Below are positions 53,571-63,863 of a stretch of 64,000 bases of DNA, in pieces. Each line of letters starts with the position of its first letter. The stretch's first letter is position 1. The stretch is from NCBI RefSeq assembly GCF_002095535.1, contig NZ_MLJI01000002.1, positions 71,786 through 135,785 of the forward strand, read 5' to 3'. The position numbers and the translations under genes are program-made. The notes below the pieces were generated by a model that saw nothing but the letters and a program-made list of their open reading frames with translations, ran no database searches and had not been told where the DNA came from. The stretch is from Pantoea cypripedii. Its GTDB lineage: Bacteria > Pseudomonadota > Gammaproteobacteria > Enterobacterales > Enterobacteriaceae.

Positions 53571-54644
53571 ATGACCAACCAGAAAGTGCGTTCTAAAGCG
53601 CCCACCGTGGCCGATGTCGCGCGAGCAGCAAAAGTATCAAAAGCGCAGGCTGCACGCGCGCTGGGTGGCTATGGCGCGGTGAGCGAAGAAGTGCAGACCC
53701 GCGTCAGTAGCGCAGCCGCAGCGCTCGGTTATCGCCCCAATGAACTGGCACGCAGCATGAATACCGGACGTTCCAACACCATCGGCGTGATCGTTGGCGA
53801 TATTGAGAACCCGCACTTTGGCCTGGCGCTGCGCGGTATGGCAGACGTCACCCGGCAGGCCGGTTATCAGTTGCTGCTGAGCAACAGTGACGAGAAGTGG
53901 CAGGCGGAGCAGGACGCGGTGCGGGTGATGCTGGAAAAACAGGTGGATGGCATCATCGTTACCCCCTGTTGCTCGGAGCTGGACAAAAACGCTCACCTGA
54001 TGCAGGTGCTGGCGGAAGGGCGTGCGTTGAAGTTATTCGATCGCGCGGTCATTGATCTGAATGTTGAAGCGATTTGCTGTGATTTCACTGATGTTGCGCA
54101 GCAGGCGACCCAGGCATTGATCGCCGCCGGGCATCGTCAGGTGGCTTACGTCACCAGCATGATGTTGGCAGGGGAGTTTACGCAGCTCAGTGATTTTGGT
54201 CTGACGCCGGTCGCACAGCGTGTCGGTGGCATGATGCAGGCGTTTACCGCCGCCGGGTTGCCATTTGATCCAACGCTGGTGCAGGTCAATGCCGACAGCG
54301 ATGAACAAATCCAGCAAATCGTCGCAAGGCTGTGGCAACGCGAACAACCGCCTACCGCGCTGATCGCCTCCGACAGCGTGGTGGCAATGTCACTGCTGCG
54401 CGAAGTGATGCGCCGGGGTCTGCGTATTCCGCAGCAGTTGTCGTTTGTGATGTACGATAATTTCCCGTGGAGCGAGATTGTATCGCCGCCGCTCACGGTA
54501 GTGGCACAGCCGGTATATGAAATGGGACGCGAAGCGGCACGGAGGTTGATTGCGGAAATTCGTGGCGAGGTGCTTGATCCGTTACCCCGGTTCAGTGCGG
54601 AATTGATTGAACGCCAGTCGATTGGGGTGATAACAGCCAGTTAA
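53571..54644 (+). CDS. LacI-family transcriptional regulator
   Basis: The 357-aa repressor has the DNA-binding helices APTVADVARAAKVSKAQAAR and the hinge PNELARSMNTGRSNTIGVIV, then a sensor domain (NPHFGLALRGMADVTRQAG, ALIASDSVVAMSLLREVM). Its recognition helix SKAQAARAL differs from the common TxxTVSR pattern, consistent with its unusual GAGACCGGTCTC operators. It is divergent to the amino-acid importer/oxidase operon, which it presumably represses until the imported substrate is present. Confidence 0.9.
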   Translation: MTNQKVRSKAPTVADVARAAKVSKAQAARALGGYGAVSEEVQTRVSSAAAALGYRPNELARSMNTGRSNTIGVIVGDIENPHFGLALRGMADVTRQAGYQLLLSNSDEKWQAEQDAVRVMLEKQVDGIIVTPCCSELDKNAHLMQVLAEGRALKLFDRAVIDLNVEAICCDFTDVAQQATQALIAAGHRQVAYVTSMMLAGEFTQLSDFGLTPVAQRVGGMMQAFTAAGLPFDPTLVQVNADSDEQIQQIVARLWQREQPPTALIASDSVVAMSLLREVMRRGLRIPQQLSFVMYDNFPWSEIVSPPLTVVAQPVYEMGREAARRLIAEIRGEVLDPLPRFSAELIERQSIGVITAS

Positions 54645-54679
54645 TCCGAGGTTTCTCCTCTTGCATATTTGCCCGGACC

Positions 54680-54755
54680 CGTCGCGGTGCAATTTATTGT
54701 GCGCCTTTTGGCCGGGGCACCGCTGAAAACAGCGCGATAAATCGCGCCGCCACGG
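54680..54755. repeat. long intergenic inverted repeat, copy B
   Basis: Left arm CGTCGCGGTGCAATTTATTG and right arm CGATAAATCGCGCCGCCACG (within 54732-54755) form an imperfect long stem with an inner CGGGGCACCGC hairpin. It is related to copy A at 49744-49819 and lies between the LacI gene and fecI. Confidence 0.7.
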
Positions 54756-54780
54756 ATCCATGCTGTCATCTGAAAGGTTG

Positions 54781-54811
54781 TAATGATAACTATTCGCAGT
54801 TAGTATCATTA
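54781..54811. promoter_or_regulatory. Fur-box-like dyad upstream of fecI
   Basis: TAATGATA and TATCATTA form a perfect inverted repeat, and TGATAACTATTCGCA inside matches the usual Fur box style. It is placed 32 bp before the chosen fecI start codon, consistent with iron repression of fecIR. Confidence 0.7.
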
Positions 54812-54842
54812 CACTTTTCACCTTTTGACATACTTTGACATC

Positions 54843-55364
54843 ATGTTGCCTGCTGCTGAATCCTCTGCTGCGCCGTCTCTGGCGCTGTTCTATGCCAACA
54901 ACCATCGCTGGCTCAGGCACTGGCTGACGGGCAAGCTGCGTTCGGCCTTTGATGCGGATGATGTCACTCAGGACACCTTTCTACGGGTGATGTCCGGCGA
55001 TCATCTGGCCGACATCCGTGATGCCAAATCCTTCCTCTGCACGCTGGCGAAGCGCGTGATGGTGGATCGTTTTCGCCGCAACGCGCTGGAAAAAGCCTAT
55101 CTGGAATTACTCAGCCAGCTGCCGGAAGCCGTTGCCCCGTCGCCGGAAGTGCAGCAAAGCCAGCTGGAAATCCTGCAATTGATCGACCGCATGCTGGACG
55201 GGCTGGGCTTCAAAGCGCGTCAGGCTTTCTTGCTGTCACAGCTGGATAACCTGACCTATGCCGAGATTGCTGTGCAGCTGTCGGTGTCGGTCAGTTCGGT
55301 GAAAAAATACATGGCGAAAGCCACCGAACATTGCCTGTTGTTCCGTCTTGAGCAGGGGCTGTGA
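54843..55364 (+). CDS. fecI: FecI-type ECF sigma factor
   Basis: The 173-aa ECF sigma factor has region 2 (DADDVTQDTFLRVMSGD, then AKSFLCTLAKRVMVDRFRR) and region 4 (LTYAEIAVQLSVSVSSVKKY). It directs RNA polymerase to the fecA promoter after a signal from FecA via FecR. I chose ATG 54843; the frame could begin at a TTG at 54825. A Fur-like dyad lies just upstream. It is separated from fecR by one base. Confidence 0.92.
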   Translation: MLPAAESSAAPSLALFYANNHRWLRHWLTGKLRSAFDADDVTQDTFLRVMSGDHLADIRDAKSFLCTLAKRVMVDRFRRNALEKAYLELLSQLPEAVAPSPEVQQSQLEILQLIDRMLDGLGFKARQAFLLSQLDNLTYAEIAVQLSVSVSSVKKYMAKATEHCLLFRLEQGL

Positions 55365-55365
55365 C

Positions 55366-56319
55366 ATGAGCGCGCCGCTGTCAAATGCGCAACGGGAAGC
55401 ACTGCGCAGCGCGTCGCACTGGTACGCGGTGCTGAGCGGTGAACGGGTCAGCCCGCAGCAGGAATTAAAATGGCAGCGCTGGGTCGATGCGCATCAGGAT
55501 CATCAATGGGCATGGCAACAGGTGGAGAACCTGCGCCAGCAAATGCAGGGGATGCCGGGCGAGGTCGCCAGCAAAGCGCTGCGCGATTCGCAGATGACAC
55601 GCCGCCATGTGCTGAAAGGCTTGCTGCTGGCGGTGGGTATGGGCGCGGGATGGCAGCTGTGGCGGACTGATTACGTAACGGGGCTGCGCGCCGATTACCG
55701 TACGGCACGCGGCGAGATTCGGCAGCATCAGCTGGCGGATGGCAGCCTGCTGACCCTCGACACCGCTTCAGCGGCCAATGTCACCTTCAGCGCCAGCGAA
55801 CGACGCATCGATTTACTCACCGGCACCCTCGCTATCACCACCGGCAAAGATGTGCAGCAGCGTCCGTTGCGGGTTTACACCCGGCAGGGGCAACTGACCG
55901 CACTCGGTACCGCTTTTAGCGTACAGCTACAGGATGATGCCACGCTGTTACGCGTCAGCCAGCACGCGGTGGCGGTGCGTCTTGCCAGCGATTCGCAGCA
56001 GAGCGTTACCGTACAGCAGGGGCAGATGCTGCGTTTCTCAGCCGACCACTTCGGTGCGATTAGCACGGATGCGCAGCCTGAACCGGGCTGGATCAACGGC
56101 TGGCTCAGCGTCAGCGATCGGCCGCTGGGCGAAGTGATTACCCAGCTGGCGCGTTATCGTCAGGGCGTGCTGCGCTGCGATCCGGCGGCCGCCAGCCTGC
56201 GCGTCAGCGGCACCTTTCCGTTACGCGATAGCGACCAGGCGCTGCACGCGCTGGAGCAAACCCTGCCGATTGCGGTACATCGCGTCACCCGCTACTGGGC
56301 CACGGTCCAGCGTCGTTAA
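55366..56319 (+). CDS. fecR: FecR-type anti-sigma/transmembrane sensor
   Basis: The 317-aa protein has an N-terminal cytosolic sigma-binding part ([20 protein letters not shown]), one transmembrane segment near 85-100 ([18 protein letters not shown]) and a periplasmic FecR domain ([33 protein letters not shown]), then the C-terminal STN-like region that contacts FecA. The start at 55366 follows AGGGG. It transmits ferric-siderophore binding to FecI. Confidence 0.92.
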   Translation: MSAPLSNAQREALRSASHWYAVLSGERVSPQQELKWQRWVDAHQDHQWAWQQVENLRQQMQGMPGEVASKALRDSQMTRRHVLKGLLLAVGMGAGWQLWRTDYVTGLRADYRTARGEIRQHQLADGSLLTLDTASAANVTFSASERRIDLLTGTLAITTGKDVQQRPLRVYTRQGQLTALGTAFSVQLQDDATLLRVSQHAVAVRLASDSQQSVTVQQGQMLRFSADHFGAISTDAQPEPGWINGWLSVSDRPLGEVITQLARYRQGVLRCDPAAASLRVSGTFPLRDSDQALHALEQTLPIAVHRVTRYWATVQRR

Positions 56320-56405
56320 ATTTTTTTTCACCGCCATTGTCCCTTTTGCCCCGGTCATACGACTTATCTCTGAAAACCACAAAAATTATCTTCTTTGGAG
56401 ACGTT

Positions 56406-58745
56406 ATGACCGCTTCACGTCCACATGCGCTGCGGGTATTACCGCTGGTGACGGCAATCCGCTTCAGCCTGCTTCCTGCCTTACTTTTCACCTCGGGAAT
56501 GGTGGTGGCTGCTGCGCCTGCCACCACGCATTACACTATCGCCGCCGGTCCGCTGGATAACGCGTTAAATCAGTTTGCAGCAACCGCAGGTATTACCTTA
56601 TCGATGGACGCCAGCCTGACACGCGGTAAGCAAAGCGCGGGACTACAGGGCGAATATTCGGTGAATGAAGGGCTGGCAGCGCTGTTGCAGGGGTCACAGC
56701 TGGAGGCCAGTGCGCTCGGTAGCAATCTGTGGACGGTAAAACCGCAACCGACTGAGCAGAGCCTGACCGTGGTGGGCGACTGGCTGGGTGAAGCGCGAGA
56801 AAGTGACGTATTTGAACATCCGGGAGCGCGTGACGTGATCCGCCGTGCCGATTTTGCCAAAAACGGCGCGACCACCATGCGTGAAGTCCTTAACCGTATT
56901 CCCGGCGTCAATGCCCCGGAAAACAACGGCACCGGCAGCCATGATCTGGCGATGAACTTTGGCATTCGCGGCCTGAATCCGCGTCTCGCCAGCCGCTCCA
57001 CGGTATTGATGGATGGCATCCCGGTGCCGTTTGCGCCATACGGCCAGCCGCAGTTGTCGCTGGCCCCGATCTCGCTCGGCAATATGGATGCGGTGGATGT
57101 GGTGCGTGGCGGCGGAGCGGTACGTTATGGGCCGCAAAGCGTGGGCGGGGTGGTCAACTTCGTGACGCGCGCCATTCCTAAAGATTTCGGGATTGAAGCG
57201 GGGGTGGAAGGGCAGCTCAGCCCGACATCTTCACAGAACAACCCAAAAGAGACTCATAACCTGCTGGTGGGCGGCACGGCAGATAACGGCTTTGGTAGCG
57301 CCATCCTTTACTCAGGCACGCGAGGCAGCGACTGGCGTGAACACAGCGCCACCCGCATCGACGATGTGATGCTGAAAAGCCAGTACGCGCCTAACGAAGT
57401 GCATACCTTCACCAGCCTGCTGCAATATTACGACGGCGAAGCGGATATGCCGGGCGGGTTGAGCCGCGCCGATTATGATGCGGATCGCTGGCAGTCAACG
57501 CGTCCTTACGACCGCTTCTGGGGCCGCCGTCAGTTAGCCAGCCTCGGTTATCAGTTCCAGCCGGATCAGCAGCATAAGTTTAATATCCTCGGCTTCTATA
57601 CCCATACGCTGCGCAACGGCTATCTGGAACAAAAATCTATCGTGACACTGTCACCGAGAGAATATTGGGTGCGGGGCATCGAACCGCGCTATAGCCAGAG
57701 TTTTAACCTCGGTCCGACTGCGCATGAAGTGGGTGTCGGTTATCGCTATGTCAGCGAGTCCGGTCACGAAATGCGTTACTACACCCCAACGGCAAGCGGC
57801 GAGTTACCGTCCAGCGCCAGCCCATATGACCGTAATACCCGATCTGGCACCGAGGCCCATGCCTGGTATCTGGATGATCGCATCGATATCGGCAACTGGA
57901 CCATTACGCCGGGGATGCGTTTTGAACACATTGAGTCGTTCCAGCGCAACGCGATTCGCGGCACACGCCAGGATGTCAGCTATAACGCGCCACTTCCGGC
58001 GCTTAACGTGCTGTATCACCTCACCGACAGCTGGAATCTGTATGCCAATACCGAAGGTTCCTTCGGTACCGTGCAGTACAGCCAGATTGGCAAAGCGGTG
58101 GAAAGTGGCAATGTTGAGCCGGAAAAGGCCCGCACCTGGGAAGTCGGCACCCGTTACGATGATGGCGGGCTGACGGCCGAAGTGGGCCTGTTCCTGATTA
58201 ACTTTAATAACCAGTACGACTCGAACCAGACCAACGACACTGTCACCGCGCGCGGCAAAACACGTCATACCGGGCTGGAGAGCCAGGTACGTTACAACCT
58301 CGGAGGGCTGACGCCGCAGCTTGAAGAGGTGTCGGTGTACGCCAGCTACGCCTATGTGAACGCTGAAATTCGTGAAAAAGGCGACACCTATGGCAACCAG
58401 GTGCCGTTCTCTCCGCGCCAGAAAGGCACTCTTGGGGTGGATTACCATCCCGGCAGCTGGACTTTCAACCTCAACAGCGAATTCCAGTCGAGCCAGTTCG
58501 CCGATAACGCCAACACCGTGCAGGAAAGCGCCGACGGCAGCACCGGCCGCATTCCCGGTTTTATGCTGTGGGGCGCGCGTGCCAGCTATGATTTCGGCCC
58601 CAGCCTCGCCAACCTGAATCTCGCCGTGGGGGTGAAAAACCTGTTTGACCAGGCCTACTTCACCCGCTCCTACGACGATAACAACAAAGGCATTTATGCC
58701 GGGCAGCCGCGTACCTTCTATGTGCAGGGTGCACTGAAATTCTGA
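56406..58745 (+). CDS. fecA: FecA-type TonB-dependent outer-membrane transducer
   Basis: The 779-aa receptor has a signal peptide, an N-terminal signalling (STN) domain ([20 protein letters not shown]), a plug domain ([38 protein letters not shown]) and a 22-strand barrel ending in a terminal Phe (YVQGALKF). The signalling domain shows that it activates FecIR. In E. coli the ligand is ferric dicitrate; the same is likely here. The start at 56406 follows GGAG; the frame extends 23 residues further upstream. Confidence 0.93.
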   Translation: MTASRPHALRVLPLVTAIRFSLLPALLFTSGMVVAAAPATTHYTIAAGPLDNALNQFAATAGITLSMDASLTRGKQSAGLQGEYSVNEGLAALLQGSQLEASALGSNLWTVKPQPTEQSLTVVGDWLGEARESDVFEHPGARDVIRRADFAKNGATTMREVLNRIPGVNAPENNGTGSHDLAMNFGIRGLNPRLASRSTVLMDGIPVPFAPYGQPQLSLAPISLGNMDAVDVVRGGGAVRYGPQSVGGVVNFVTRAIPKDFGIEAGVEGQLSPTSSQNNPKETHNLLVGGTADNGFGSAILYSGTRGSDWREHSATRIDDVMLKSQYAPNEVHTFTSLLQYYDGEADMPGGLSRADYDADRWQSTRPYDRFWGRRQLASLGYQFQPDQQHKFNILGFYTHTLRNGYLEQKSIVTLSPREYWVRGIEPRYSQSFNLGPTAHEVGVGYRYVSESGHEMRYYTPTASGELPSSASPYDRNTRSGTEAHAWYLDDRIDIGNWTITPGMRFEHIESFQRNAIRGTRQDVSYNAPLPALNVLYHLTDSWNLYANTEGSFGTVQYSQIGKAVESGNVEPEKARTWEVGTRYDDGGLTAEVGLFLINFNNQYDSNQTNDTVTARGKTRHTGLESQVRYNLGGLTPQLEEVSVYASYAYVNAEIREKGDTYGNQVPFSPRQKGTLGVDYHPGSWTFNLNSEFQSSQFADNANTVQESADGSTGRIPGFMLWGARASYDFGPSLANLNLAVGVKNLFDQAYFTRSYDDNNKGIYAGQPRTFYVQGALKF

Positions 58746-58759
58746 CGGGAGACATAAGT

Positions 58760-59626
58760 ATGCGCGTTCTGTTTTTGCTGCTGGCGTTGATGGGGTCAGC
58801 CAGCGCCGTGACGGTGCAGGATCAGCACGGCACCTTTACTCTGGAGGAAGTACCACAACGGATTGTGGTACTGGAGCTGTCGTTTGCCGATGCGCTGGCT
58901 GCGGTGGATCTCAGCCCGGTTGGCATTGCTGACGATAACGATCCGCAACGTTTACTGGAGGAGGTGCGGGCGCACCTCCAGCCCTGGCAATCAGTCGGGC
59001 TACGCGGGCAGCCCAGCCTGGAGGCGATCAGCAGCCTGCATCCCGATCTGATCATCGCCGATAGCAGTCGCCATGCCGGTATTTACAACGCGTTGCAGCG
59101 CATTGCACCGGTGCTGCTCCTCAAATCGCGTAATGAAACGTACCAGGAAAATGTGCAGTCTGCGGCCATCATCGGTGCGGTGGTGGGTAAACAAACGGAG
59201 ATAGAGCAACGGCTGGCGTTACATCGGCAGCGAATGGCTGCCGCCGCCGCACAGCTGCCACAGGGAACCCGGGTGATGTTCGGCACGTCGCGGGAAAATC
59301 AGTTCACGCTGCATTCGCGTGACAGCTACACCGGCGGGGTGCTGAGTGCGCTGGGATTGCAGGTGACGGAGCCGATTAACGGTGCACCGATGACGCCGAT
59401 CGGCCTGGAAACCCTGCTGGCACAAAACCCCGACTGGTTGCTGGTGGCGCACTATCGGCAGGAAAGTATCGTGAAGCGCTGGCAGGCCGATCCACTGTGG
59501 ACCATGTTGAAAGCCGCGCAGCAACATCACGTCCGCGAGGTCGATAGCAACAGCTGGGCGCGCATGCGCGGATTGTTCGCCGCGGAAAAGATCTCGCGTG
59601 ACGCTGTCACGTTATTTGCACCATGA
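58760..59626 (+). CDS. fecB: FecB-type periplasmic ferric-siderophore-binding protein
   Basis: The 288-aa protein has a Sec signal (LFLLLALMGSASAVTVQ) and the BtuF/FecB fold with RIVVLELSFADALAAVDLSP, LIIADSSRHAGIYNALQRIA and NPDWLLVAHYRQESIVKRW. It delivers the ferric ligand to FecCD. It overlaps fecC by 4 bp. Confidence 0.92.
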   Translation: MRVLFLLLALMGSASAVTVQDQHGTFTLEEVPQRIVVLELSFADALAAVDLSPVGIADDNDPQRLLEEVRAHLQPWQSVGLRGQPSLEAISSLHPDLIIADSSRHAGIYNALQRIAPVLLLKSRNETYQENVQSAAIIGAVVGKQTEIEQRLALHRQRMAAAAAQLPQGTRVMFGTSRENQFTLHSRDSYTGGVLSALGLQVTEPINGAPMTPIGLETLLAQNPDWLLVAHYRQESIVKRWQADPLWTMLKAAQQHHVREVDSNSWARMRGLFAAEKISRDAVTLFAP

Positions 59627-60588
59627 CACGCTGGATTTTAACGGTGGCGTTGTTGCTATGCGCCTTCTGGTTCAGTCTGACCAGCTTCTCAGCGGTGCCG
59701 ATCGCGCCGCAGGCGGCTCTGCATGCGTTATGGCCGGGCCAGCCTGCCAGTATTGGTGAGGCGCTGGTATTTAATCTGCGCTTGCCGCGCGCGCTGGTGG
59801 CGGTGCTGCTGGGGGCTGCACTGGCGCTGGCGGGCGGTCTGTTGCAGGCGCTGACGCATAATCCGCTGGCTTCGCCGTCGGTGCTGGGCATCAACAGCGG
59901 CGCGGCGCTGGCCATTGCGCTGGTGTCAGCCTTTGCCCCGGTGCAACTGGAGGGCTATCCGCTGGCATTAATCGCCGCCGGTGGCGGTGGGCTGAGCTGG
60001 GTCTGTGTGACGCTGGCGGCACGCAGCCATGACCGGCAGCGGCTGATCCTCGCCGGTATCGCGTTATCGGCATTCTGCATGGCAATGACGCGCATCGTGT
60101 TGTTGCTGGCGGAGGATCACGCTTACGGCATTCTGACCTGGCTGGCGGGGGGCATTGCCCAGGTGCGCTGGCAGGAAGTGTGGCAATTGCTGCCGGTGAT
60201 GGTGGTGATCATCCCGCTGGTGCTGACCCAGACGCGCGCCCTGAACCTGCTGACGATGGGCGACAGTGCGGCGCATAGCCTTGGTGTCAATATCGTTGTG
60301 CTGCGTATCGGCTTGAGCATCGCGCTGTTGTTGCTGGTGGGCGCGTGCGTCAGTGTGGCAGGTCCGCTGGGCTTTATTGGCCTGCTGGTGCCGCATCTGG
60401 CGCGCGCGTGGATCGGCCACGATCTGCGCATCATGTTACGAATGGCGATGCTGCTCGGCGCAACCTTGCTGTTGATCGCCGACATTGCTGCGCGTGGACT
60501 GGGATGGCCCGGTGAATTGCCTGCCGGGGTGGTGCTGGCGCTGGTGGGCGCTCCCTGTTTTGTCTGGCTGGCAAGGAGGCAACGATGA
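59623..60588 (+). CDS. fecC: FecC-type ferric-siderophore permease
   Basis: The 321-aa BtuC-family permease has about nine or ten helices, with LPRALVAVLLGAALALAGGL, NPLASPSVLGINSGAAL and GPLGFIGLLVPHLARAWIGH, all diagnostic of FecCD/BtuC proteins. It pairs with FecD and is coupled to it by an ATGA overlap. Confidence 0.93.
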   Translation: MTRWILTVALLLCAFWFSLTSFSAVPIAPQAALHALWPGQPASIGEALVFNLRLPRALVAVLLGAALALAGGLLQALTHNPLASPSVLGINSGAALAIALVSAFAPVQLEGYPLALIAAGGGGLSWVCVTLAARSHDRQRLILAGIALSAFCMAMTRIVLLLAEDHAYGILTWLAGGIAQVRWQEVWQLLPVMVVIIPLVLTQTRALNLLTMGDSAAHSLGVNIVVLRIGLSIALLLLVGACVSVAGPLGFIGLLVPHLARAWIGHDLRIMLRMAMLLGATLLLIADIAARGLGWPGELPAGVVLALVGAPCFVWLARRQR

Positions 60589-61544
60589 TGTCTGCACGTT
60601 ATCTGCTGCCGCTGATGCTGATTGGGCTGGCGGTCGTCGCGATTATCAGCCTGAAACTGGGCGTGCAGTCCTTCGCCTGGTCAACGCTCTGGACGGCGTG
60701 GCAACCCGCTAACGAGGCACATTTTGTGGTGATGGAATACCGGTTGCCACGGGTGGTGCTGGCACTGATGGTGGGGGCGGCGCTGGCGGTGTCCGGCGTG
60801 CTGGTGCAGGGGGTGATCCGTAATCCGCTGGCATCGCCCGATATCCTCGGCGTCAATCATGCCGCCAGCCTGGCCTCGCTGGTGGCGCTGCTGCTGTTTC
60901 CCGCTTTTCCGCTGCTATGTCTGCCGCTGGTGTCATTTGTCGGGGGCTGTTGTGCGTTGATATTGCTGCGCTGGCTTACCGGTACCTCGTCGCCGCTGCG
61001 GCTGGCCGTGGTGGGTGTCGCACTTGCGGCCTGTTTTGCCAGCGTCACCGATTATCTGTTGCTGTCGCGTCCGCAGGATATCAACACCGCGCTGCTGTGG
61101 CTGACAGGCAGCCTGTGGGGACGCGACTGGCAGATGGTGCTGCTGGCGTTACCGCTGCCCCTCTTGCTGCTTATCAGCCTGAGCGTTTGTCGCGATCTCG
61201 ACCTGCTGGCGCTGGGGGATGAACGTGCGGCGACCCTCGGGGTGGCTTTACGCCCCTTCCAGCGTGGCGTGCTGCTGCTCGGCGTGGCGCTGGCAGCGCT
61301 GGCGGTGGCGGTATGTGGGCCAATCAGCTTTATCAGCCTGGTGGTGCCGCATCTGGCACGCCGTCTGGTCGGCGGGCGTCATGCCCGTCTGCTGCCGTTT
61401 TCCGCCTTACTCGGGGCGCTGGTGTTGCTGCTGGCCGATATGCTGGCGCGCACCTTGTCTCCACCGATGGAGTTACCCGCCGGTGTCATCACCGCGCTGA
61501 TCGGCGCTCCGTGGTTTTTCTGGCTATTAATCAGGACACGATAG
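60585..61544 (+). CDS. fecD: FecD-type ferric-siderophore permease
   Basis: The 319-aa partner permease has LPRVVLALMVGAALAVSGVL, NPLASPDILGVNHAASLASL and GPISFISLVVPHLARRLVGG. It forms the heterodimeric channel with FecC. Its TAG stop abuts the fecE start directly. Confidence 0.93.
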   Translation: MMSARYLLPLMLIGLAVVAIISLKLGVQSFAWSTLWTAWQPANEAHFVVMEYRLPRVVLALMVGAALAVSGVLVQGVIRNPLASPDILGVNHAASLASLVALLLFPAFPLLCLPLVSFVGGCCALILLRWLTGTSSPLRLAVVGVALAACFASVTDYLLLSRPQDINTALLWLTGSLWGRDWQMVLLALPLPLLLLISLSVCRDLDLLALGDERAATLGVALRPFQRGVLLLGVALAALAVAVCGPISFISLVVPHLARRLVGGRHARLLPFSALLGALVLLLADMLARTLSPPMELPAGVITALIGAPWFFWLLIRTR

Positions 61545-62318
61545 ATGCAACTGAGGGTTGAGAATCTGGCTGCGGGCTACGCGGGAAAACGCGTGCTTCA
61601 GGATGTCAGCGTCAGCTTTGCCTCCGGGCAAATCACCGCGTTACTCGGGCCTAATGGTTGCGGTAAATCAACGCTATTAAAAACCCTGGCGCGTCTGCTG
61701 ACGCCCACAGAGGGACAGGTGTTTATCGGTGATCAACCGCTGGCGCGTTTTTCCTCTCGTCAGCTGGCCCGGCGTCTGGCGCTGTTGCCGCAGCAGCATC
61801 TGACGCCGGAAGGGGTCAGCGTGGCGGAGCTGGTAGCTTATGGCCGCCATCCCTGGTTACCGCTGTGGGGGCGGTTGTCGGCGCACGACAGGGAACAGGT
61901 GCAGGCGGCAATGGAACGCATGGGGATTGCTCCGCTGGCACAGCAGCGTGTTAGCGATTTATCGGGCGGCCAGCGTCAGCGGGTGTTTCTGGCAATGCTG
62001 CTGGCGCAGGACACGCCGGTCATCCTGCTGGATGAACCCACCACCTGGCTGGACATCAATCATCAGATTGAACTGATGAAGCTGATGGGGGAGCTGAAAG
62101 CGCAGGGTAAAACCGTGGTGACCGTGTTGCACGACCTCAATCAGGCCAGCCGCTATTGTGATCAACTGGTACTGTTGGCGGAAGGTGCGCTGGTCATCCA
62201 GGGAACGCCGACGCAGGTGTTGCAACCGGAGATACTTAAACGCGTATTTCAGGTTAATGTGGCGGTGGTACCAGAACCGCTGAGCGGGGCGTTGATGTGC
62301 GTTCATCACGATGATTAG
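61545..62318 (+). CDS. fecE: FecE-type ATP-binding protein
   Basis: The 257-aa ATPase has Walker A GPNGCGKSTLLKTL, signature LSGGQRQRVFLAML, Walker B VILLDEPTTWLDINHQ and the H-loop TVLHDLNQASRYCD, all typical of FecE/FepC. It is the last gene of fecIRABCDE and completes the uptake system. Confidence 0.94.
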   Translation: MQLRVENLAAGYAGKRVLQDVSVSFASGQITALLGPNGCGKSTLLKTLARLLTPTEGQVFIGDQPLARFSSRQLARRLALLPQQHLTPEGVSVAELVAYGRHPWLPLWGRLSAHDREQVQAAMERMGIAPLAQQRVSDLSGGQRQRVFLAMLLAQDTPVILLDEPTTWLDINHQIELMKLMGELKAQGKTVVTVLHDLNQASRYCDQLVLLAEGALVIQGTPTQVLQPEILKRVFQVNVAVVPEPLSGALMCVHHDD

Positions 62319-62460
62319 CCCGCAGTTGAAATCGTGGAAATTCGTTGGCGAAATGATATAAGACAATGATTTTTAGATAGATACAGAATACTCTGTCGCA
62401 CGGAAGTCGATGGAAATTAATACATAAAATCAGAATGTTTTTTAAATGGAAATTAAAAAC

Positions 62461-63828
62461 ATGTCAAAAAAAACACTACTCATCATCTCTGCTTTATTTT
62501 CAACAACACCAGTAGCCTATGCCTGGGATTCGTCTGGTTATTATCCTGACTGTCGCGAGAATATTCATTTCACCCGCGCGTCAGAGAAACAACCTGAATT
62601 AATATGGAGAAATGATCATAATATTTTATGGCGTGGCGATACCAATAATGAAGGACTGGATGCATTCAAAAACGGGACGGTGCCGAAAGGCGTGACCCGA
62701 GGGTATCCCGAAGCAGAACGCGATCATGACTGGCGTTGCCATAAAGAAGATTCATTTCGTTCGGTCTTCGTCAGTACCACAGAAAATTTAAAAACGGCAA
62801 TCTACTTTATTGATATTTCCCGTCCGGGAAGTGAAGGCTGGGTATATGAAATTCATGCGCCTGGCGGAATTAATCAGCAGTTATCCATTGGCGGTGAAGC
62901 CGGGAGCTATGAATCAGAGATTTCTTTCCCAGGTGGCGTAAAAGGGAGATTTATTAAGCAGGCATGTTATTACATTAAAAAGCAGCTGCAGCGTTGTGAG
63001 GACAACCCAAACTTTCAGGAGCCGTCATGGAAAGAAAGCCCTGAAGAAGTGGCAGCCGCAGTGACCAACCTGGCCCGGGTGGTGCCCAAAGGCAACTGCG
63101 AAACAACGGACTCTTCAGAGACGGTGCCTGCAAAGTTATGCCCACTGCCAGATATGGCCACCACACAGTATTTTCAGGAAGGGAATACTATCGCCAAAGA
63201 GGGTATGTATATTCATTATGATGTCTCTGATCGTGGTCCGGAAAAGCCTGAACGCTGGATTATCTTGATGGCTGGGGACGAAAAGTCAGATCTGAGTCAT
63301 ATTGCTGCAAAAATCCCGGTAACAGAAAGTATGCCGGACACAGGCAACGTTTATATTTCTCCTGACAAATTGTCATCACCGTCTTATCCATGGCAAAAGA
63401 AATTTCAGCGATGGTCGCTGGGTGTGACACACGCAGCGGATAATAATCAGATTGCCGGGCCAGTATCTTACATGCATACAAGCTATCTTCCGCTACGGGG
63501 TGATGTTCTGCTGGATGAAATGGCGCCAAACACCATGACAGTAGCAGAGGCTGAAAAAGGGTTTCGCGTCACGGTTAACGCCCCTGCGGACCGTGATTCA
63601 TGGCTCTTTACTCAGATAAAAAATCCGGCGACAGGCCAGTGGGGCAAATTTGGTGGTTATCAGAAAATAAAGGCAGGAGCCAATAGAACCGTTGACGCCA
63701 AAATAATCCGCAGCTGGCACCCGGAGGGCGGTATTTTTCGTATCGGCTTATCAGACAGCGTCAGCACCACAGAGGATGTCAAACCGCTGGGTAACACGCC
63801 TTATATCGAAGTGACTGACAAACCGTAA
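62461..63828 (+). CDS. secreted ADP-ribosyltransferase toxin, enterotoxin A/pertussis S1-like
   Basis: The 455-aa protein has a Sec signal (LLIISALFSTTPVAYA, cut near 21). The R-S-E-type ART motifs are in order: R58 in ILWRGDTNNEG (NAD-binding Arg), S105-T106-T107 in SVFVSTTENLKTA and E151-S-E153 in YESEISFPGGV (catalytic ExE), with WVYEIHAPGGINQQ between. These match the A subunits of heat-labile and pertussis toxins. Residues about 240-455 are an unassigned beta-rich C-terminal region, with no B-subunit gene visible. The ATG at 62461 has GGAA nine bases upstream; 62446 is an alternative. The 5' half is AT-rich compared with fecE. Confidence 0.82.
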   Translation: MSKKTLLIISALFSTTPVAYAWDSSGYYPDCRENIHFTRASEKQPELIWRNDHNILWRGDTNNEGLDAFKNGTVPKGVTRGYPEAERDHDWRCHKEDSFRSVFVSTTENLKTAIYFIDISRPGSEGWVYEIHAPGGINQQLSIGGEAGSYESEISFPGGVKGRFIKQACYYIKKQLQRCEDNPNFQEPSWKESPEEVAAAVTNLARVVPKGNCETTDSSETVPAKLCPLPDMATTQYFQEGNTIAKEGMYIHYDVSDRGPEKPERWIILMAGDEKSDLSHIAAKIPVTESMPDTGNVYISPDKLSSPSYPWQKKFQRWSLGVTHAADNNQIAGPVSYMHTSYLPLRGDVLLDEMAPNTMTVAEAEKGFRVTVNAPADRDSWLFTQIKNPATGQWGKFGGYQKIKAGANRTVDAKIIRSWHPEGGIFRIGLSDSVSTTEDVKPLGNTPYIEVTDKP

Positions 63829-63837
63829 CGCAGGGGT

Positions 63838-63861
63838 AAGGCGTGACGTCTGTCACGCCTT
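63838..63861. terminator. bidirectional terminator hairpin
   Basis: A perfect 10-bp stem AAGGCGTGAC / GTCACGCCTT with a GTCT loop lies between the convergent ADP-ribosyltransferase and response-regulator genes. It lacks a clear T-run. Confidence 0.7.
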
Positions 63862-63863
63862 GA

